This document shows, one piece after another, positions 17,218-27,857 of a DNA stretch of 64,000 nt. The stretch covers positions 33,266-97,265 of the forward strand of contig NZ_QXQT01000005.1 of NCBI RefSeq assembly GCF_003660395.1, written 5' to 3'. The notes beneath the pieces were generated by a model. The model saw nothing but the letters and a program-made list of their open reading frames with translations. It had not been told where the DNA came from and made no database searches. The translations under genes were made by a program, and so were the position numbers. Origin of the DNA: Helicobacter vulpis (GTDB lineage Bacteria; Campylobacterota; Campylobacteria; Campylobacterales; Helicobacteraceae). Each line of letters begins with the position of its first letter. Positions within the stretch are counted from its first letter, which is position 1.

Positions 17218-18945
17218 GTGCATTGGTGGTGGCGATCATGTGTGGTGTTGGTACCCATGTTGGGGCAGGCCAATGGGTTTAAAATTTCTGAACAAAGCTT
17301 GAATGGGACCGCGCTCAATTCTGCCTATATTGCCGGGGCGCGGGGTGCGGACGCGAGCTATTACAACCCGGCCAATATGGGTTTTAACAACGACTGGGGG
17401 GAGAATGAAAGCGAATTTGAGATCACCAGCACGGTGATCAATATCCCCGCTTTTAAATTCATGGTACCTGGCACTAATCAGGGGCTTTATTCTGAAACGA
17501 GTTTAGTGATGAACCCTAGTGATGCTAACAACGCGGCCATCATCAATATTTTGGGTCTGGGAGGTGTGGCCACTTCTGCAGCCCAAAAACTCATCGATGG
17601 GGGTATTCCTGCGCTCAAGCAGCTCATTAACAACTTGCAGGGTCTCACTAGCCAAAAGGTTACAACAGTGGCCTCTCTGCCCAGCGCGCAAGTGGTGAGC
17701 GGTTGGACCGGCACGACTAATTTTGTACTGCCTAAGTTCTTTTACAAAACACGCAATCACAATGGCTTTACCTTTGGGGGGAGTTTTACCGCGCCCTCTG
17801 GCTTAGGCATGAAATGGAATGGTCAGGGTGGGGAATTCTTGCAAAATGTCTTTATCATGATGGTTGAGCTTGCCCCCAGCGTGAGCTATACCATTGGGGA
17901 TCGTTTCTCTGTGGGGGTGAGTGGGCGTGGACTCTACGCAACAGGCAAATTTGACAACACCGTTTATGTGCCTTTGCACGGCGCATCGGTGTTGAGCGGG
18001 AGTCAAATTGTGGGTTTGCCCAATAATGTCTTTAGCCAGCAAGTACCCAGTTCGATGCGCGCCCAACTAGCTAGTATAGGCTATCGCCCCGCAATGCAAT
18101 GCACTGCAGAGATGAATCAAAATAGCCCCGTGTGTGAAACTTATTACAATGGTCTCAAACAAATTATGCGCTATAGCGGCTTGCAAGAGGCCATCTCTGA
18201 TCTCTATGGCACTTCTCAGGTCGTCCAACAGAGTAATGGGAGCTCATGGGGGGGGGGTTATAAAATCGGGGCGAGTATGCGGGTTTTTGAAAATGGCATG
18301 TTCTCTGTGGTCTATAACAGCAGTGTAACTTTTAACATGCGGGGAGGACTGACTGCGCTCACTAAATTAGGCCCTAGTTTAGGGAATGTACTCACAAGAG
18401 GGCATTTAAATATCAATGTTTCTTTACCCCAAGTGATCAACATCGCTTACGCTCACGAGTTTTTCAAACACCACTTGCGCGTGGAGGGGGTGTACGAGCG
18501 CACTTTTTGGAGTCAGGGCAATAAGTTTTTAGTGACTCCAGATTTCGCCAACGCGTCTTATCAGGGTATTGGGGGCACGGTGCAGTTCTTGAGCGCGGCG
18601 ACTCTTAAAAACATGGTGGGTTTGGCAGATTTTAGTGGGGTGATGAACATGGGAGCGGGTTGGCGCGACACCAACACCTTTAGGCTTGGCACGACCTATA
18701 TGGGCAGAAATCTGCGCTTGATGGGCGCGTTGAGTTACGATCAGGCCCCCAGCCCCCAAGACGCTATTGGGATACCCGATTCGAATGGCTATTCCATCGC
18801 CTTTGGTGCCAAATACAATTTTAGAGGGTTTGATATTGGTTGGGGGGGTACCTTCACCTTCAAAAGCAATCGGGATAGTTACTACCAGTCTAAAGATATT
18901 GGCCAGCTGCGCATTTTTTCGGCATCTTTGGGGTATCGGTGGTAA
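17218..18945 (+). CDS. FadL/OmpP1-family outer-membrane protein with intragenic G10 tract
   Basis: The 575-residue outer-membrane protein starts with GTG and a signal peptide ending near GQANG. Mature FKISEQSLNGTALNSAYIAGARGADASYYNPANMGF is the N-terminal hatch region typical of FadL/OmpP1 proteins that take up hydrophobic compounds. The barrel follows and ends SLGYRW with an aromatic residue. A run of ten G residues at 18248-18257 encodes the WGGG segment near residue 344, so slippage would truncate the barrel. It corresponds to H. pylori HP0839. It is the last gene of the FlgP-like set. Confidence 0.85.
   Translation: MHWWWRSCVVLVPMLGQANGFKISEQSLNGTALNSAYIAGARGADASYYNPANMGFNNDWGENESEFEITSTVINIPAFKFMVPGTNQGLYSETSLVMNPSDANNAAIINILGLGGVATSAAQKLIDGGIPALKQLINNLQGLTSQKVTTVASLPSAQVVSGWTGTTNFVLPKFFYKTRNHNGFTFGGSFTAPSGLGMKWNGQGGEFLQNVFIMMVELAPSVSYTIGDRFSVGVSGRGLYATGKFDNTVYVPLHGASVLSGSQIVGLPNNVFSQQVPSSMRAQLASIGYRPAMQCTAEMNQNSPVCETYYNGLKQIMRYSGLQEAISDLYGTSQVVQQSNGSSWGGGYKIGASMRVFENGMFSVVYNSSVTFNMRGGLTALTKLGPSLGNVLTRGHLNINVSLPQVINIAYAHEFFKHHLRVEGVYERTFWSQGNKFLVTPDFANASYQGIGGTVQFLSAATLKNMVGLADFSGVMNMGAGWRDTNTFRLGTTYMGRNLRLMGALSYDQAPSPQDAIGIPDSNGYSIAFGAKYNFRGFDIGWGGTFTFKSNRDSYYQSKDIGQLRIFSASLGYRW
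18248..18257 (+). repeat. Homopolymeric G10 tract in the FadL-like gene
   Basis: Ten consecutive G within the coding frame (TGG GGG GGG GGT). Tracts of this length in Helicobacter outer-membrane genes are commonly phase variable. The length seen here keeps the gene in frame. Confidence 0.9.
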
Positions 18946-18969
18946 GATAATCTATAAAAAAGGATTTTT

Positions 18970-19476
18970 ATGCCCCATGTTATTGTCATTGATATTCAAG
19001 AGAAATTGCTTGGAGTGATGGCAGAAGCGGACGCGCTCTTGGCCAATTGCATCCAATTTTTACAGATTGCCCAAGAGTTAAAGCTTGAAATCTTAGCAAG
19101 CGAACAAAACCCTAGTAAATTAGGGCCCAGTGTCGCGCCCTTACAGGCTTTTTTAGGCACGCCCCACACCAAGGAACACTTCAGCGCTGCCCCCGTGCTC
19201 ACTCCCCTCTTGCCCGCTAAGGCGCATTTGATCTTGCTAGGCATTGAGGCGCATGTCTGTGTTTATCAAAGCGCCAAGGATTTCTTGCGCGCAGGTTTTG
19301 AGGTAACCATCCTAGAGGATTGTACGAGCTCTAGAGATATGCGCAACAAAGCGCGCGCCCTAGCCGACTTGCAACACTATGGGGCGCACATTTTAAGCAA
19401 CGAAATCGTTGCCTTTGAGTGCATGCAAACCTACACGCACCCTAGTTTTAGGGCCATCTCCAAGCTGATCAAATAG
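18970..19476 (+). CDS. Isochorismatase-family hydrolase (YcaC/nicotinamidase-like)
   Basis: 168 residues of the cysteine-hydrolase superfamily. The triad positions look intact: Asp8 (VIDIQEK), Lys68 (HTKEHFS) and Cys97 (GIEAHVCVYQSA), with the cis-peptide region just before the Cys. The substrate cannot be told; nicotinamide, ureido or isochorismate-like compounds are all possible. AAAGGA stands before the ATG. It begins 24 bp after fadL and ends one base short of the convergent pseC stop. Confidence 0.85.
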   Translation: MPHVIVIDIQEKLLGVMAEADALLANCIQFLQIAQELKLEILASEQNPSKLGPSVAPLQAFLGTPHTKEHFSAAPVLTPLLPAKAHLILLGIEAHVCVYQSAKDFLRAGFEVTILEDCTSSRDMRNKARALADLQHYGAHILSNEIVAFECMQTYTHPSFRAISKLIK

Positions 19477-19477
19477 C

Positions 19478-20605
19478 CTAGCCAGAAAGTTGCGCGCACA
19501 ATGCTAAAAGGGTGTCCGCGCTGTACTGAGCAAGGGCTAGGGTCATCTTTTGATGACAGGGGAGAGAGAGTGTGGCTTGGTAGAAATCTTGGGCTTTGGG
19601 CAAGTGCAAAAGCCCTAAGCGTTCTTGATAGAGTTTAAAGGTGTGGATGGGTTTGTAGTGCACCTGTACGCCTATTTGTGCGTCCAATAAAGCCTGCAAC
19701 AACGCGTTTTTTTTCTCCCACAGATTGGAGTTTAACAGAATCGCATAGAGATGATTCGAACTGGTGATGTGCGCGGGCAAAGAGGCGTGTAAGGGCGTGA
19801 AATAGGGATTATCGGTAAAGAGACGATCGTAAAAACATGCGATCTCTTCGCGCACCGCGATGAAGCGGTCCAATTTGGGGAGTTGGCTCAATCCCAAAGC
19901 CGCTTGCAATTCATTCATTCTAAAATTATAACCATAACCGGACACTTCTACATGAAAGCCTTGGTTTTCTACCCCATGGGCGCGCAAGAGTTTGAGTTGG
20001 TGGTAGAGTTCTGTACTATGCGTGGCAATGAGCCCCCCTTCTGCGGTGGTGATGGGTTTGATAGCGTGCAGGCTAAAAATCGTGGCATCGGCTAGCGCGC
20101 CAATCTTTTGCCCTCTATAACTCCCCCCTAGCGCATGGGAGCTATCTGAGATAAAATAGAGTTGGTGGCGCGTACAAAATGCGCGCAGAGCTTCTACTTC
20201 CACACTCCGCCCCCCATAATCCACGCTTACCAATGCTTTAATGCGCTGGGGGTGTGCGCATGTGTGATACACCTCCTCTAAGCGCGCGGGGTCTAGATTG
20301 CCATCTGCGCCAATATCGCAAAATAGCGGGGTGGCTTGGCATGCTAAGAGCATGTTTGCCGTCGCCACAAAGCTAATGGGGGTGGTGATGGCAATTTGTT
20401 CTGCCAACCCTAGGGCTTGATAAGTCATCAGCAGTGCAGAAGTGGCGCTATTGCAGGCAATGACATGCTTGACACCCAGATAAGCGGCTAGGGCGTTTTC
20501 AAACGCCTCTAATAAAGGCCCTTGCGCTAGATGCGCGCCCTGCAACGCGCGCACAACTGAATCAATGTCGTCTTGATCAATGCATTGGGTACTATAGGGG
20601 TTCAC
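19478..20605 (-). CDS. pseC: PseC: UDP-4-amino-4,6-dideoxy-N-acetyl-L-altrosamine transaminase
   Basis: A 375-residue DegT/DnrJ/EryC1-fold PLP aminotransferase. Recognisable parts are ACNSATSALLM (phosphate cup), SVDYGGRSVE, SDSSHALGGSY and the PLP lysine in SLHAIKPITTAEGG (about 186). The C-terminal half carries GYNFRMNELQAALGLSQL. It catalyses the second dedicated step to pseudaminic acid, which glycosylates Helicobacter flagellins. No other pse genes are adjacent. It is separated from ispH by 19 bp. Confidence 0.9.
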   Translation of the reverse strand: MNPYSTQCIDQDDIDSVVRALQGAHLAQGPLLEAFENALAAYLGVKHVIACNSATSALLMTYQALGLAEQIAITTPISFVATANMLLACQATPLFCDIGADGNLDPARLEEVYHTCAHPQRIKALVSVDYGGRSVEVEALRAFCTRHQLYFISDSSHALGGSYRGQKIGALADATIFSLHAIKPITTAEGGLIATHSTELYHQLKLLRAHGVENQGFHVEVSGYGYNFRMNELQAALGLSQLPKLDRFIAVREEIACFYDRLFTDNPYFTPLHASLPAHITSSNHLYAILLNSNLWEKKNALLQALLDAQIGVQVHYKPIHTFKLYQERLGLLHLPKAQDFYQATLSLPCHQKMTLALAQYSADTLLALCAQLSG

Positions 20606-20624
20606 TCAATCTCCTAATACGCAT

Positions 20625-21449
20625 TCAAAACCCTGCAATCTGTTCTCTCACTCCCTCAATGATCCAATCTGGAGTAGAGGCCCCCGCGCTGATTCCACAG
20701 AGTCGTTTGCCCCTAAACCACGCCGGGTCCAGATCGTTAAAATCCTCCACCAAGTAGCTATCTGTACAAAACTCCTTGGCGATGTGAAAAAGCTGTTTGG
20801 TGTTAGAAGAAGTTCTACCCCCCACGATGATCATCACATCCACCTCTTGACTGAGTTCTCTAACCGCCTCTTGGTTGTCAAAGGTGGCATTACAGATGGT
20901 GTTGAAAATGCGCACCTCCGCACAGCGAGTGATCAAGAAGTTAGCGATCTCTAAGAGTTTGGGGGTTTGCTTGGTGGTCTGAGACACTAGGGTTACTTTT
21001 TTGCCCAGCTTTTTACCCTGCAATTCTTCTAGGGAGTTGACCACTAGGGGAGGGGTGCTAGAGTAGCTAATCACCCCCTTGACCTCTGGGTGGTTAGCAT
21101 CCCCAAATAGCACGATTTGATAGCCTTTAGCGCTCATCTTTTCTACAATTTGTTGGGGCTTGATCACATAGGGACAGGTGGCATCAATAATATGCGCCCC
21201 TTTTTCTTTAAGCAAAGCCAAATCATTTTTAGGGATGCCATGCGTGCGGATGATCACACTGCTATGCGACTCAATAGCCCCCACATCGTCTTGCACTCTG
21301 ACATTAAAATCGCGCTCTAGGCGTTCAATTTCTTTAGGGTTGTGGATCAAAGAGCCCAAAGTCAGACTATCTTTATTCTTTTGGGCGATCTCAATGGCGC
21401 GCTTGACCCCAAAGCAAAAGCCGTAGTTCTTAGCCATTTTCACTTGCAT
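20625..21449 (-). CDS. ispH: IspH (LytB): HMBPP reductase
   Basis: A 274-residue [4Fe-4S] reductase of the methylerythritol phosphate route, making IPP and DMAPP. The three cluster cysteines are visible at C12 (YGFCFGVKRA), in DATCPYV and in NTICNAT; the conserved GRTSSNT and SAGAS motifs are also present. The ATG at 21449 has AAGGA upstream and overlaps the aroA 3' end by 20 bp. It is the last gene of pheS-pheT-aroA-ispH, as in H. pylori HP0403-0400. Confidence 0.95.
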   Translation of the reverse strand: MQVKMAKNYGFCFGVKRAIEIAQKNKDSLTLGSLIHNPKEIERLERDFNVRVQDDVGAIESHSSVIIRTHGIPKNDLALLKEKGAHIIDATCPYVIKPQQIVEKMSAKGYQIVLFGDANHPEVKGVISYSSTPPLVVNSLEELQGKKLGKKVTLVSQTTKQTPKLLEIANFLITRCAEVRIFNTICNATFDNQEAVRELSQEVDVMIIVGGRTSSNTKQLFHIAKEFCTDSYLVEDFNDLDPAWFRGKRLCGISAGASTPDWIIEGVREQIAGF

Positions 21450-22752
21450 TTGTGTCCTTAATACGGGCGATACGCCCTAAAATCTCTTGAAATTGGGGGA
21501 AGGAGACATCCATACATGCGGCGTTCTTGAGAGTCCCCCCGCAAGCTAAAAGCGCGCTCGCAAAACTCAAGGCGATGCGATGATCGTTAAAACTCTCTAG
21601 GGGTTCTTTGGGGCGTTTAAGACAGCCCCCTTTAATTTGAAAACCATCTTCAAAGCCCACACATTCTACGCCCATTTTGGCTAAATTAGCTAAAGTGGTG
21701 GCGATGCGATCGCTCTCTTTCACGCGCAACTCTTTGGCATTTTTTACCACGCTCACCCCCTGGGCCACACTCATTGCCACAGCTAGGGCGGGCAATTCGT
21801 CGATCAAAGAGGCGATGTTTGCTTGAAGGGCGATGGCTTTGAGGGGGCGGTGTTCTACATAAATATCCCCCACAGGTTCGATTTCTTGAGCGCGCGGGTG
21901 CAATTCCACATGCGCGCCCATTTTTTCTAAGACTCTAAAGGCCTCTGTGCGCGTGGGGTTGAGCAAGACATTTTTGAGCAACACCGCACTTTGGGGCACA
22001 AGTACCACGGCGAGGGCAAAGTAAAAGGCGCTAGAAGGATCCGCTGGGATCGTCCAAGAAAAGGACTCTAGGGGCTTGCTCAAGGGTTCTAGAGTGATGC
22101 CTTGGGGAGTTGTGTGGATATTGGCCCCTAGGGCGGCTAGCATGCGCTCGGTGTGATCGCGGCTCAAAGAGGGCTCGCTAAAGATGAGGGGGTCTTTGGC
22201 CTGCAAAGTGGCTAGTAGCAGCGCGCTTTTCACTTGTGCGGAGGCGATGGGGCTATTGTAAACAACCCCCTTTAAAGGTGTGCTTACAATACTCAAAGGG
22301 GCTAGGGTATTTTGAGCCCGCGCGCAAATTTGCGCACCCATTTGTACTAGGGGGGCGATCACGCGCCCCATAGGCCGTCGACTCAAAGAAGAATCGCCCA
22401 CTAAAATGTAGTGGTTTTTTTGGCTTTGGCTACTACTGAGCAGTCCGCTCAAAAGACGCATGGTCGTGCCCGAATTGTGGCAATTTAAAGGCTTTGCAGG
22501 CTCGCTGAAGTGTAAAAATTGTTTAGGAGGGGTGAGCTTAAGGGTGTTGGGGGTGTGTTTTTGTACCTTTAAACCCAACGCCTTAGCGATATGAAGAGTA
22601 CTCAAGCAATCCTGCCCTGTGAGCAAATTTTGTACCAAACAGGGCTGTTGGCATAAGAGTGCAAAGAGGAGCGCGCGATGACTCAAAGATTTGTCCGCAG
22701 GCAGATGATCTAGGACAAGATCAAATTTAGAAGCGGGGGCAATGTGTAGCAT
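21430..22752 (-). CDS. aroA: AroA: 3-phosphoshikimate 1-carboxyvinyltransferase
   Basis: The 440-residue EPSP synthase has the substrate motifs DKSLSHRALLFA (N-terminal Lys), NSGTTMRLL and a late AKELRVKESDRI. It adds enolpyruvate to shikimate-3-phosphate in aromatic amino acid synthesis. The ATG overlaps the pheT TAA by one base (TAATG), so reinitiation is likely. Confidence 0.95.
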   Translation of the reverse strand: MLHIAPASKFDLVLDHLPADKSLSHRALLFALLCQQPCLVQNLLTGQDCLSTLHIAKALGLKVQKHTPNTLKLTPPKQFLHFSEPAKPLNCHNSGTTMRLLSGLLSSSQSQKNHYILVGDSSLSRRPMGRVIAPLVQMGAQICARAQNTLAPLSIVSTPLKGVVYNSPIASAQVKSALLLATLQAKDPLIFSEPSLSRDHTERMLAALGANIHTTPQGITLEPLSKPLESFSWTIPADPSSAFYFALAVVLVPQSAVLLKNVLLNPTRTEAFRVLEKMGAHVELHPRAQEIEPVGDIYVEHRPLKAIALQANIASLIDELPALAVAMSVAQGVSVVKNAKELRVKESDRIATTLANLAKMGVECVGFEDGFQIKGGCLKRPKEPLESFNDHRIALSFASALLACGGTLKNAACMDVSFPQFQEILGRIARIKDTNASENG

Positions 22753-25055
22753 TACTTGAGTTTGGCGTTGAAATCGCGCTCGAGCACGCTTAGGGCCTGC
22801 TGCGTGACGCTTTGTAATTGCGCATCTGTCAAAGACTCCTCAGATTGGATTTTCAAGCGCACACTCAGCGCGATCTGATCGGCGTTCTCTGTATAGATGT
22901 CTAGGGGGAAGACTTCTTTTAAATGGGGGATCTGGGCTTTTAGCAGGCTTGTTTTCAGCGCGCTAAAGGGGTGATTGTTATCAATAAGAAGGGTTAAATC
23001 CCTAAAACTGGTGGGGAGTTTAGAAAACTCTTGGGCTTTATAGGGCTTTGGGTGTAAATGCGTACAATCAATCTCGGCAATAAAGCCCTCTAGCAGATCT
23101 TCTTTTTGTACCAACAGCGGGTTGAGCGCGCCTAAAACCCCGATTTTTTGCCCCTCTTGCACCATCCACGCGCTTTGGTAGGGGTGGTAGGTGGTGTTCA
23201 AATAGGGATTTTCTTGGGCGTGCTCTTGGGTGATAGGCTCTAGATCAAAAGCCCCGATCACACTAGAGATCGCGCGCGCAAAGGCGTAAAAATCCCACGC
23301 CTGCCCCTTGGGGTGGGGGTAGTGGGGCAGGCTTTTAAGCCCGCTGGCCAAAAGGGCTAGAGTGGATCGCTCTTCTCGCTGGGGGGTGTACACACTGCCC
23401 AACTCTAATAAAGCGATGCTTTTAAAGCCCAAATTTTTATTGCGCGCGCAGGCCTGCAAGAGACCCGGGATTAAAGAGGTGCGCAGGGTGTTGAGATCGT
23501 TATTGATAGGGTTGAGCAGGTCTAGTTCTTGGGGCAAGGTGGGGTAACCCAGGCCGTGTAAAAACGCCTTCTTGGCAAAGAGATAGTGTACCACTTCTTT
23601 GAATTGTAGGGCTAGAGCACGGCTGATTAAAGCCCGCTCAAATTTGTAGCGGGTGTAATGGGGGTTGGTGTCGCTCAGTTCGCTAAGGGCGAGGGTCTGC
23701 TTGGGGATGTGTTCTAAACCCACAAAGCGCAACACCTCTTCGGCGACATCTTGAATTGTGGCGATGTCGTGGCGGTGTGAAGGCACTTGGATCTCCAAGC
23801 GCGCCCCCTGCGCCCACACCCCAAAACCCAAGCGCGTTAAAATCTCTTGGACACGCGCGCCATCCACATGCAAGCCCAGAATTTGGGCGATGTCTTCTAT
23901 GTCTAGAGTTATGCGTATGGGGTTTAAAGAGTGGCTAGATGGACCCAGTTGTAGGGTGGCATTAGGATAAAAACGCGCCAGCAACGCAGCAAGCCACGCC
24001 AAGCCCTCCTGTACCTTTGGATGACTCCCGCGCTTGGTTTTATAAGTCAGGCTTAAAGAGGCGTGTTCTTGGGGGTGTTTGTGCAGGCAGCGGCATAGAT
24101 AGGCTGGGTCTATGAAACTGGCTTCTATCAGGCATGGGCTTGTGCGAGGGGGTTTGGGGGGGGTTACCCCGATATTTGCCAGAGTTTGAGAAGCCTGTTT
24201 GGCGTGCAAAAAGCCCTCCGTGCTGACACCCACTTCTAAGGGCCCAAAAGGATAGGCGTGTAAGATCACACCGCTAAGATAGGCGGCGTATTCTAAGAGA
24301 TTCTCCAGCGGGCTAGGGTGCAAACTATGCTGCCAAGCTAGAGTAAGGGCGATCTCAAGGGGCGTAACCGGGGTGTCCCCATCTAGCAGGGCATAACTTA
24401 GCGCGCAGGGGGGGAGCAAGGGGGGTAGAGAAATCTCTAGACTAGCATGAGAGATCGGTTGAGGGGGGGATTTTAAGCAAAGAGGATAGAGCGCGCCAAG
24501 TTCGCGCGCGATCCCTAGTACACTCAAACAATCCCCCCGATTGGGAGTGAGCGCGATGTCTAAAAGCGCGCCCTTAAAAAAGGGCAAGTCCTTTAAAGGT
24601 GTGCCCAACACAAGCGCGCGATCCCTATTCACACTGCTATCTAAAATCAAAATCCCTTCATAGAGTTTGGGCAGGCCTAATTCTGTACTAGAACACAGCA
24701 TGCCAAAACTCTCCACCCCCCTAAGGGTGCTCATCTGTATGTCTAAGTTACAAGCCTGCAAATGCGCCCCCATCAACGCCACGGCCACAAACTGCCCTGC
24801 GCCCACATTGGCCGCCCCACACACTATCTGCAACACCTCAGAACCCACATCCACTTGGCACACGCTAAGTTTGGTGGCATTGGGGTGTTGGGCACACTCC
24901 AAGACCTTGCCCACCACCACCCATTCAGACAGCTCAAAGGGCATCACGCCCTCTACCTCTAGACCGATACGACTCAAATCCGCGCATAGGGTGGGCACAT
25001 CGGGCAGAGAGCCCTCTAAAAAATCATGCAGAGCGTAAGTGTTTAATAACATCAA
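22752..25055 (-). CDS. pheT: Phenylalanyl-tRNA synthetase beta subunit
   Basis: 767 residues with the usual beta-subunit order: tRNA-binding OB domain ([20 protein letters not shown], about 45-65), B3/B4 editing region, B5 (about 390-460), catalytic-like core ([24 protein letters not shown]) and C-terminal FDX-ACB domain ([20 protein letters not shown]). It joins PheS as an alpha2beta2 enzyme. The ATG overlaps the pheS stop by 4 bp. A C8 run (G8 on the plus strand, 24156-24163) lies in the gene. Confidence 0.95.
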   Translation of the reverse strand: MMLLNTYALHDFLEGSLPDVPTLCADLSRIGLEVEGVMPFELSEWVVVGKVLECAQHPNATKLSVCQVDVGSEVLQIVCGAANVGAGQFVAVALMGAHLQACNLDIQMSTLRGVESFGMLCSSTELGLPKLYEGILILDSSVNRDRALVLGTPLKDLPFFKGALLDIALTPNRGDCLSVLGIARELGALYPLCLKSPPQPISHASLEISLPPLLPPCALSYALLDGDTPVTPLEIALTLAWQHSLHPSPLENLLEYAAYLSGVILHAYPFGPLEVGVSTEGFLHAKQASQTLANIGVTPPKPPRTSPCLIEASFIDPAYLCRCLHKHPQEHASLSLTYKTKRGSHPKVQEGLAWLAALLARFYPNATLQLGPSSHSLNPIRITLDIEDIAQILGLHVDGARVQEILTRLGFGVWAQGARLEIQVPSHRHDIATIQDVAEEVLRFVGLEHIPKQTLALSELSDTNPHYTRYKFERALISRALALQFKEVVHYLFAKKAFLHGLGYPTLPQELDLLNPINNDLNTLRTSLIPGLLQACARNKNLGFKSIALLELGSVYTPQREERSTLALLASGLKSLPHYPHPKGQAWDFYAFARAISSVIGAFDLEPITQEHAQENPYLNTTYHPYQSAWMVQEGQKIGVLGALNPLLVQKEDLLEGFIAEIDCTHLHPKPYKAQEFSKLPTSFRDLTLLIDNNHPFSALKTSLLKAQIPHLKEVFPLDIYTENADQIALSVRLKIQSEESLTDAQLQSVTQQALSVLERDFNAKLK

Positions 25056-26050
25056 AAGGCCTCTAACAATCTCAAATCGGTTTCAAAAAAGCTTCTTAGA
25101 TCGTTGATCTCGCAGGTGAGCATGGCCAAACGCTCAATGCCCAGCCCAAAGGCATACCCACTCACACCACAAACCCCCACATTCTCAAACACCCTTTGAT
25201 TCACACAGCCCGATCCGAGCACTTCTAACCAACCGGTGTGGGCGCACACTCTGCACCCCCGCCCCTCACAAAAAACACAGCTAATGTCGGCCTCCGCGCT
25301 GGGCTCCGTGAAGGGAAAGAAACTAGAGCGCCAACGCACGCGGACATCTCCAAAAAAGTGGTGCAAAAAATCCTCTAACACCTGCTTGAGATGCCCAAAA
25401 TGCACACGGCGCGCGCGATCCACTACCAAACCCTCCACCTGATGGAACATAGGAGTGTGGGTGGTGTCGTAGTCGCGCCTGAAAGTGGGGCCCACGCTAA
25501 TCATCTTGATGGGGGGTTCTTGGTGTTGCAGGGCGTGGATTTGGGTGGGTGAGGTGTGGGTGCGCAAGAGCTTGCGATCTTGAAAATAAAAGGTGTCTTG
25601 CATGTCGCGCGCGGGGTGGTAGGCGGGCATGTTGAGCGCGTCAAAATTGTAAAACTCATCCTCAATCAAGGCCCCTAGGTGGAGCTTAAAACCCAACTGG
25701 GTGAAATACTCAATGATGCGATCCTTAGTGTGGCTCAAGGGGTGGCCAAAACTTGCGCGCAAATGGGTGTGGGCCAAGCTCCAATCGATTTTTTGGGCGC
25801 ACAATTTGGCCTCTAGGGCTAGGTTTTGCAGCTCTTGCTTTTTAAGCGCATGCGTGCTGGTGAAGGCCTCTTTGAATTGGTTGAGCTCTTGGGCCTTTTG
25901 TGCCTTTACCTGCCCCTCTAGGCTTTTGAGCTGGGAAAATTCTTGGGTGAGCAACCCCTTTTTACCCAAAACCTGTAGGCGCAGATTCTCCAAGCCCTCA
26001 AGGGTGGTGGTGCTTGAAATTTGGGTTAAAAGGGCCTGTAGAGTTTGCAA
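25052..26050 (-). CDS. pheS: Phenylalanyl-tRNA synthetase alpha subunit
   Basis: 332 residues: an N-terminal coiled-coil arm (about 1-85) and the class II catalytic domain with motif 1 near [19 protein letters not shown], motif 2 ([24 protein letters not shown]) and motif 3 ([14 protein letters not shown]). It charges tRNA-Phe together with PheT. The start ATG follows the lipoprotein gene stop by 5 bp. Confidence 0.95.
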   Translation of the reverse strand: MQTLQALLTQISSTTTLEGLENLRLQVLGKKGLLTQEFSQLKSLEGQVKAQKAQELNQFKEAFTSTHALKKQELQNLALEAKLCAQKIDWSLAHTHLRASFGHPLSHTKDRIIEYFTQLGFKLHLGALIEDEFYNFDALNMPAYHPARDMQDTFYFQDRKLLRTHTSPTQIHALQHQEPPIKMISVGPTFRRDYDTTHTPMFHQVEGLVVDRARRVHFGHLKQVLEDFLHHFFGDVRVRWRSSFFPFTEPSAEADISCVFCEGRGCRVCAHTGWLEVLGSGCVNQRVFENVGVCGVSGYAFGLGIERLAMLTCEINDLRSFFETDLRLLEAF

Positions 26051-26055
26051 AGAAC

Positions 26056-26736
26056 CTACTTGACATCAATTTTGAAGGTGTGCACCTCATTATTGAGAGC
26101 CACCCTCACCACCAAGGTCCCGGCGGTAATGTGTTTGGGATCCACCACGACAAAGCCCCCCCTAGCCTTGCTATTGGGCTTGAGTGTGGACTTTCTAAGA
26201 TAGTTGATGGCCATGATCTTAAAAGCTTGCCGTTCATCTTGCATGATCGCCTGGGTTTGTGCGTCATCCATCATCATAAAGGGCACGCCCATCATCATAT
26301 CGTAGGCCAAGAAAGCCCCCTGCCCGTAGTAGAACATCGGCGAGGGGATATTGTCCCCCGTAATGGGCGTGGAGGGTACGGCGATATTGAATTTTTGTAA
26401 CACCGGGTCAAAATCGTAGCTGGATTTGAGCATTTGTTTAAAACTGAGCACGGGCAGATTGCGTTGCCCTTCACTCACACTGATATGACTGCTGTCAAAA
26501 TCCAGAGGACTACCCCCTGTCAGCTCCGCCCCCACATAGAGCACTAAGGGAGGATCGTCCAAGCCCTTGAGTTGCTTTTGGGCTACCTCTACCTGCACCT
26601 TAGAATTGGGCTGACTGGAGGTGAGCACCTGCACTCCATTATTGTACCTGGACACCTGTTCGGGAGTTATACTAAGCTTTGCGCACCCCGCGATAAAAGC
26701 TACTGAAAGACAAGAAGCAACAACTAATGACCTCAT
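26056..26736 (-). CDS. Putative lipoprotein of unknown function
   Basis: A protein of about 226 residues with a signal peptide and lipobox (VAFIAGCAK, Cys about 18). The body is predicted to be beta-rich, and there is a Met-rich stretch, [12 protein letters not shown]. No domain was recognised. I chose the ATG at 26736, two codons into the open frame, because AAAAGGG lies at the right distance. It is between the DHH gene and pheS on the same strand. A membrane-anchored periplasmic location is inferred. Confidence 0.75.
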   Translation of the reverse strand: MRSLVVASCLSVAFIAGCAKLSITPEQVSRYNNGVQVLTSSQPNSKVQVEVAQKQLKGLDDPPLVLYVGAELTGGSPLDFDSSHISVSEGQRNLPVLSFKQMLKSSYDFDPVLQKFNIAVPSTPITGDNIPSPMFYYGQGAFLAYDMMMGVPFMMMDDAQTQAIMQDERQAFKIMAINYLRKSTLKPNSKARGGFVVVDPKHITAGTLVVRVALNNEVHTFKIDVK

Positions 26737-26760
26737 GAACACCCTTTTATTTTGATAAGT

Positions 26761-27849
26761 TCAAAATCCAAATCGGTTGGCAAAAAAACCATCAGAGTCC
26801 CCCGCGGCCTCTTGTGCGAAGACTCCCTCTAATTGTTCTTTGATGTCATAATAGCTAAAACTTTCTTTAAAACCCTCAATTTTACCCCCGCTGGCGTTTT
26901 TATGCCCCCCTCCGTTAAAATATTGTTTACTTATGCTACTCACATCGCATTTTCCATTGGAGCGCAAACTCACATTGCCCCTAAAACTCACATCCATATA
27001 GAAGTCAAATTCGGGGTTTTGGCGCAAAAACAAATTTGCCAACACGCTAATCCCCCCCATGCTATAACTCAAAAATCCTTTTTTACCCTCGCACGCCACA
27101 CTGCACGCCTCTTTTTTTCGCGAAAGCAGGGCTACCTGCGCATTTGAAGCGATGTTATCCATCGTCTCCGCATCCGGATCCCCGCCCAAAGCGATTTTTT
27201 TGAGTCTGAAGAGATCGTTATCAAAGCGCACCGCCCCGTTTTCTTGATGGATATAACTGGGTACATGCTCTAAAAGGGCAAATTTGTAGGCGCGATGCTC
27301 CACATCAAACATGAAGCGGTTGAGCTCATGGGTGCTAGCGATCATGCGCATACACACCTTACCTAGCTCAAAGCCAAAACCCTCTTCTTGCCAAATGTCA
27401 ATGGAGTTGATCATCTCCACCATTGGGGTGAGTTTTTCTAACGCGCCCTCTTGTAGGGGCTTGTAATGCTCTTTAAGGGTTTCATAGGTGATTTTAGAGG
27501 CGCTCCTTTCTACATCTAAATGATACCAGTGGTAGCTTTGCGCAGCGTCCTGCCCTGTGATGTGGTGATCCAATAATAAGAGTTCTACCTCCTTGCCCTG
27601 CAAACGCAAGGCTTCGCTTTCCTTTTGCAAAAACTCCGCCTCGCCCAAAGTCAAGTTCAAATCCGTAACTAAAACCAACACCTTTTGTGCGGAGTGTTTG
27701 GGGATCGCGCCGATGATCTCCTTAAGTCTTGCTGAAACCTCCTTGCCATAATTGGCGTTGTAATAGGTGATGTTCTCAAAAAAATGACGGCTGACAAACT
27801 GGCAACCATAGCCATCTAAATCAATGTGGGATAAGTGAAAGACTTGCAT
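26761..27849 (-). CDS. DHH/DHHA1-family phosphoesterase
   Basis: 362 residues with the DHH-superfamily motifs: HIDLDGYGCQ (motif I), LVTDLNL (II), LLLDHHITGQ (the DHH motif III) and, C-terminally, the DHHA1 nucleotide-binding signature YFNGGGHKNASGG. Members hydrolyse short oligonucleotides or cyclic dinucleotide products using Mn. It lies 8 bp upstream of flhA on the same strand, as HP1042-HP1041 do in H. pylori. Exact substrate unknown. Confidence 0.85.
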   Translation of the reverse strand: MQVFHLSHIDLDGYGCQFVSRHFFENITYYNANYGKEVSARLKEIIGAIPKHSAQKVLVLVTDLNLTLGEAEFLQKESEALRLQGKEVELLLLDHHITGQDAAQSYHWYHLDVERSASKITYETLKEHYKPLQEGALEKLTPMVEMINSIDIWQEEGFGFELGKVCMRMIASTHELNRFMFDVEHRAYKFALLEHVPSYIHQENGAVRFDNDLFRLKKIALGGDPDAETMDNIASNAQVALLSRKKEACSVACEGKKGFLSYSMGGISVLANLFLRQNPEFDFYMDVSFRGNVSLRSNGKCDVSSISKQYFNGGGHKNASGGKIEGFKESFSYYDIKEQLEGVFAQEAAGDSDGFFANRFGF

Positions 27850-27857
27850 CAGTGTCC

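Noticed and set aside
24156..24163. Eight-base G/C runs (in pheT, pit at 12972-12979 and tsaD at 45386-45393) as phase-variation switches
   Set aside because: They are in housekeeping genes, are shorter than the G10 tract, and the base composition here makes such runs frequent.
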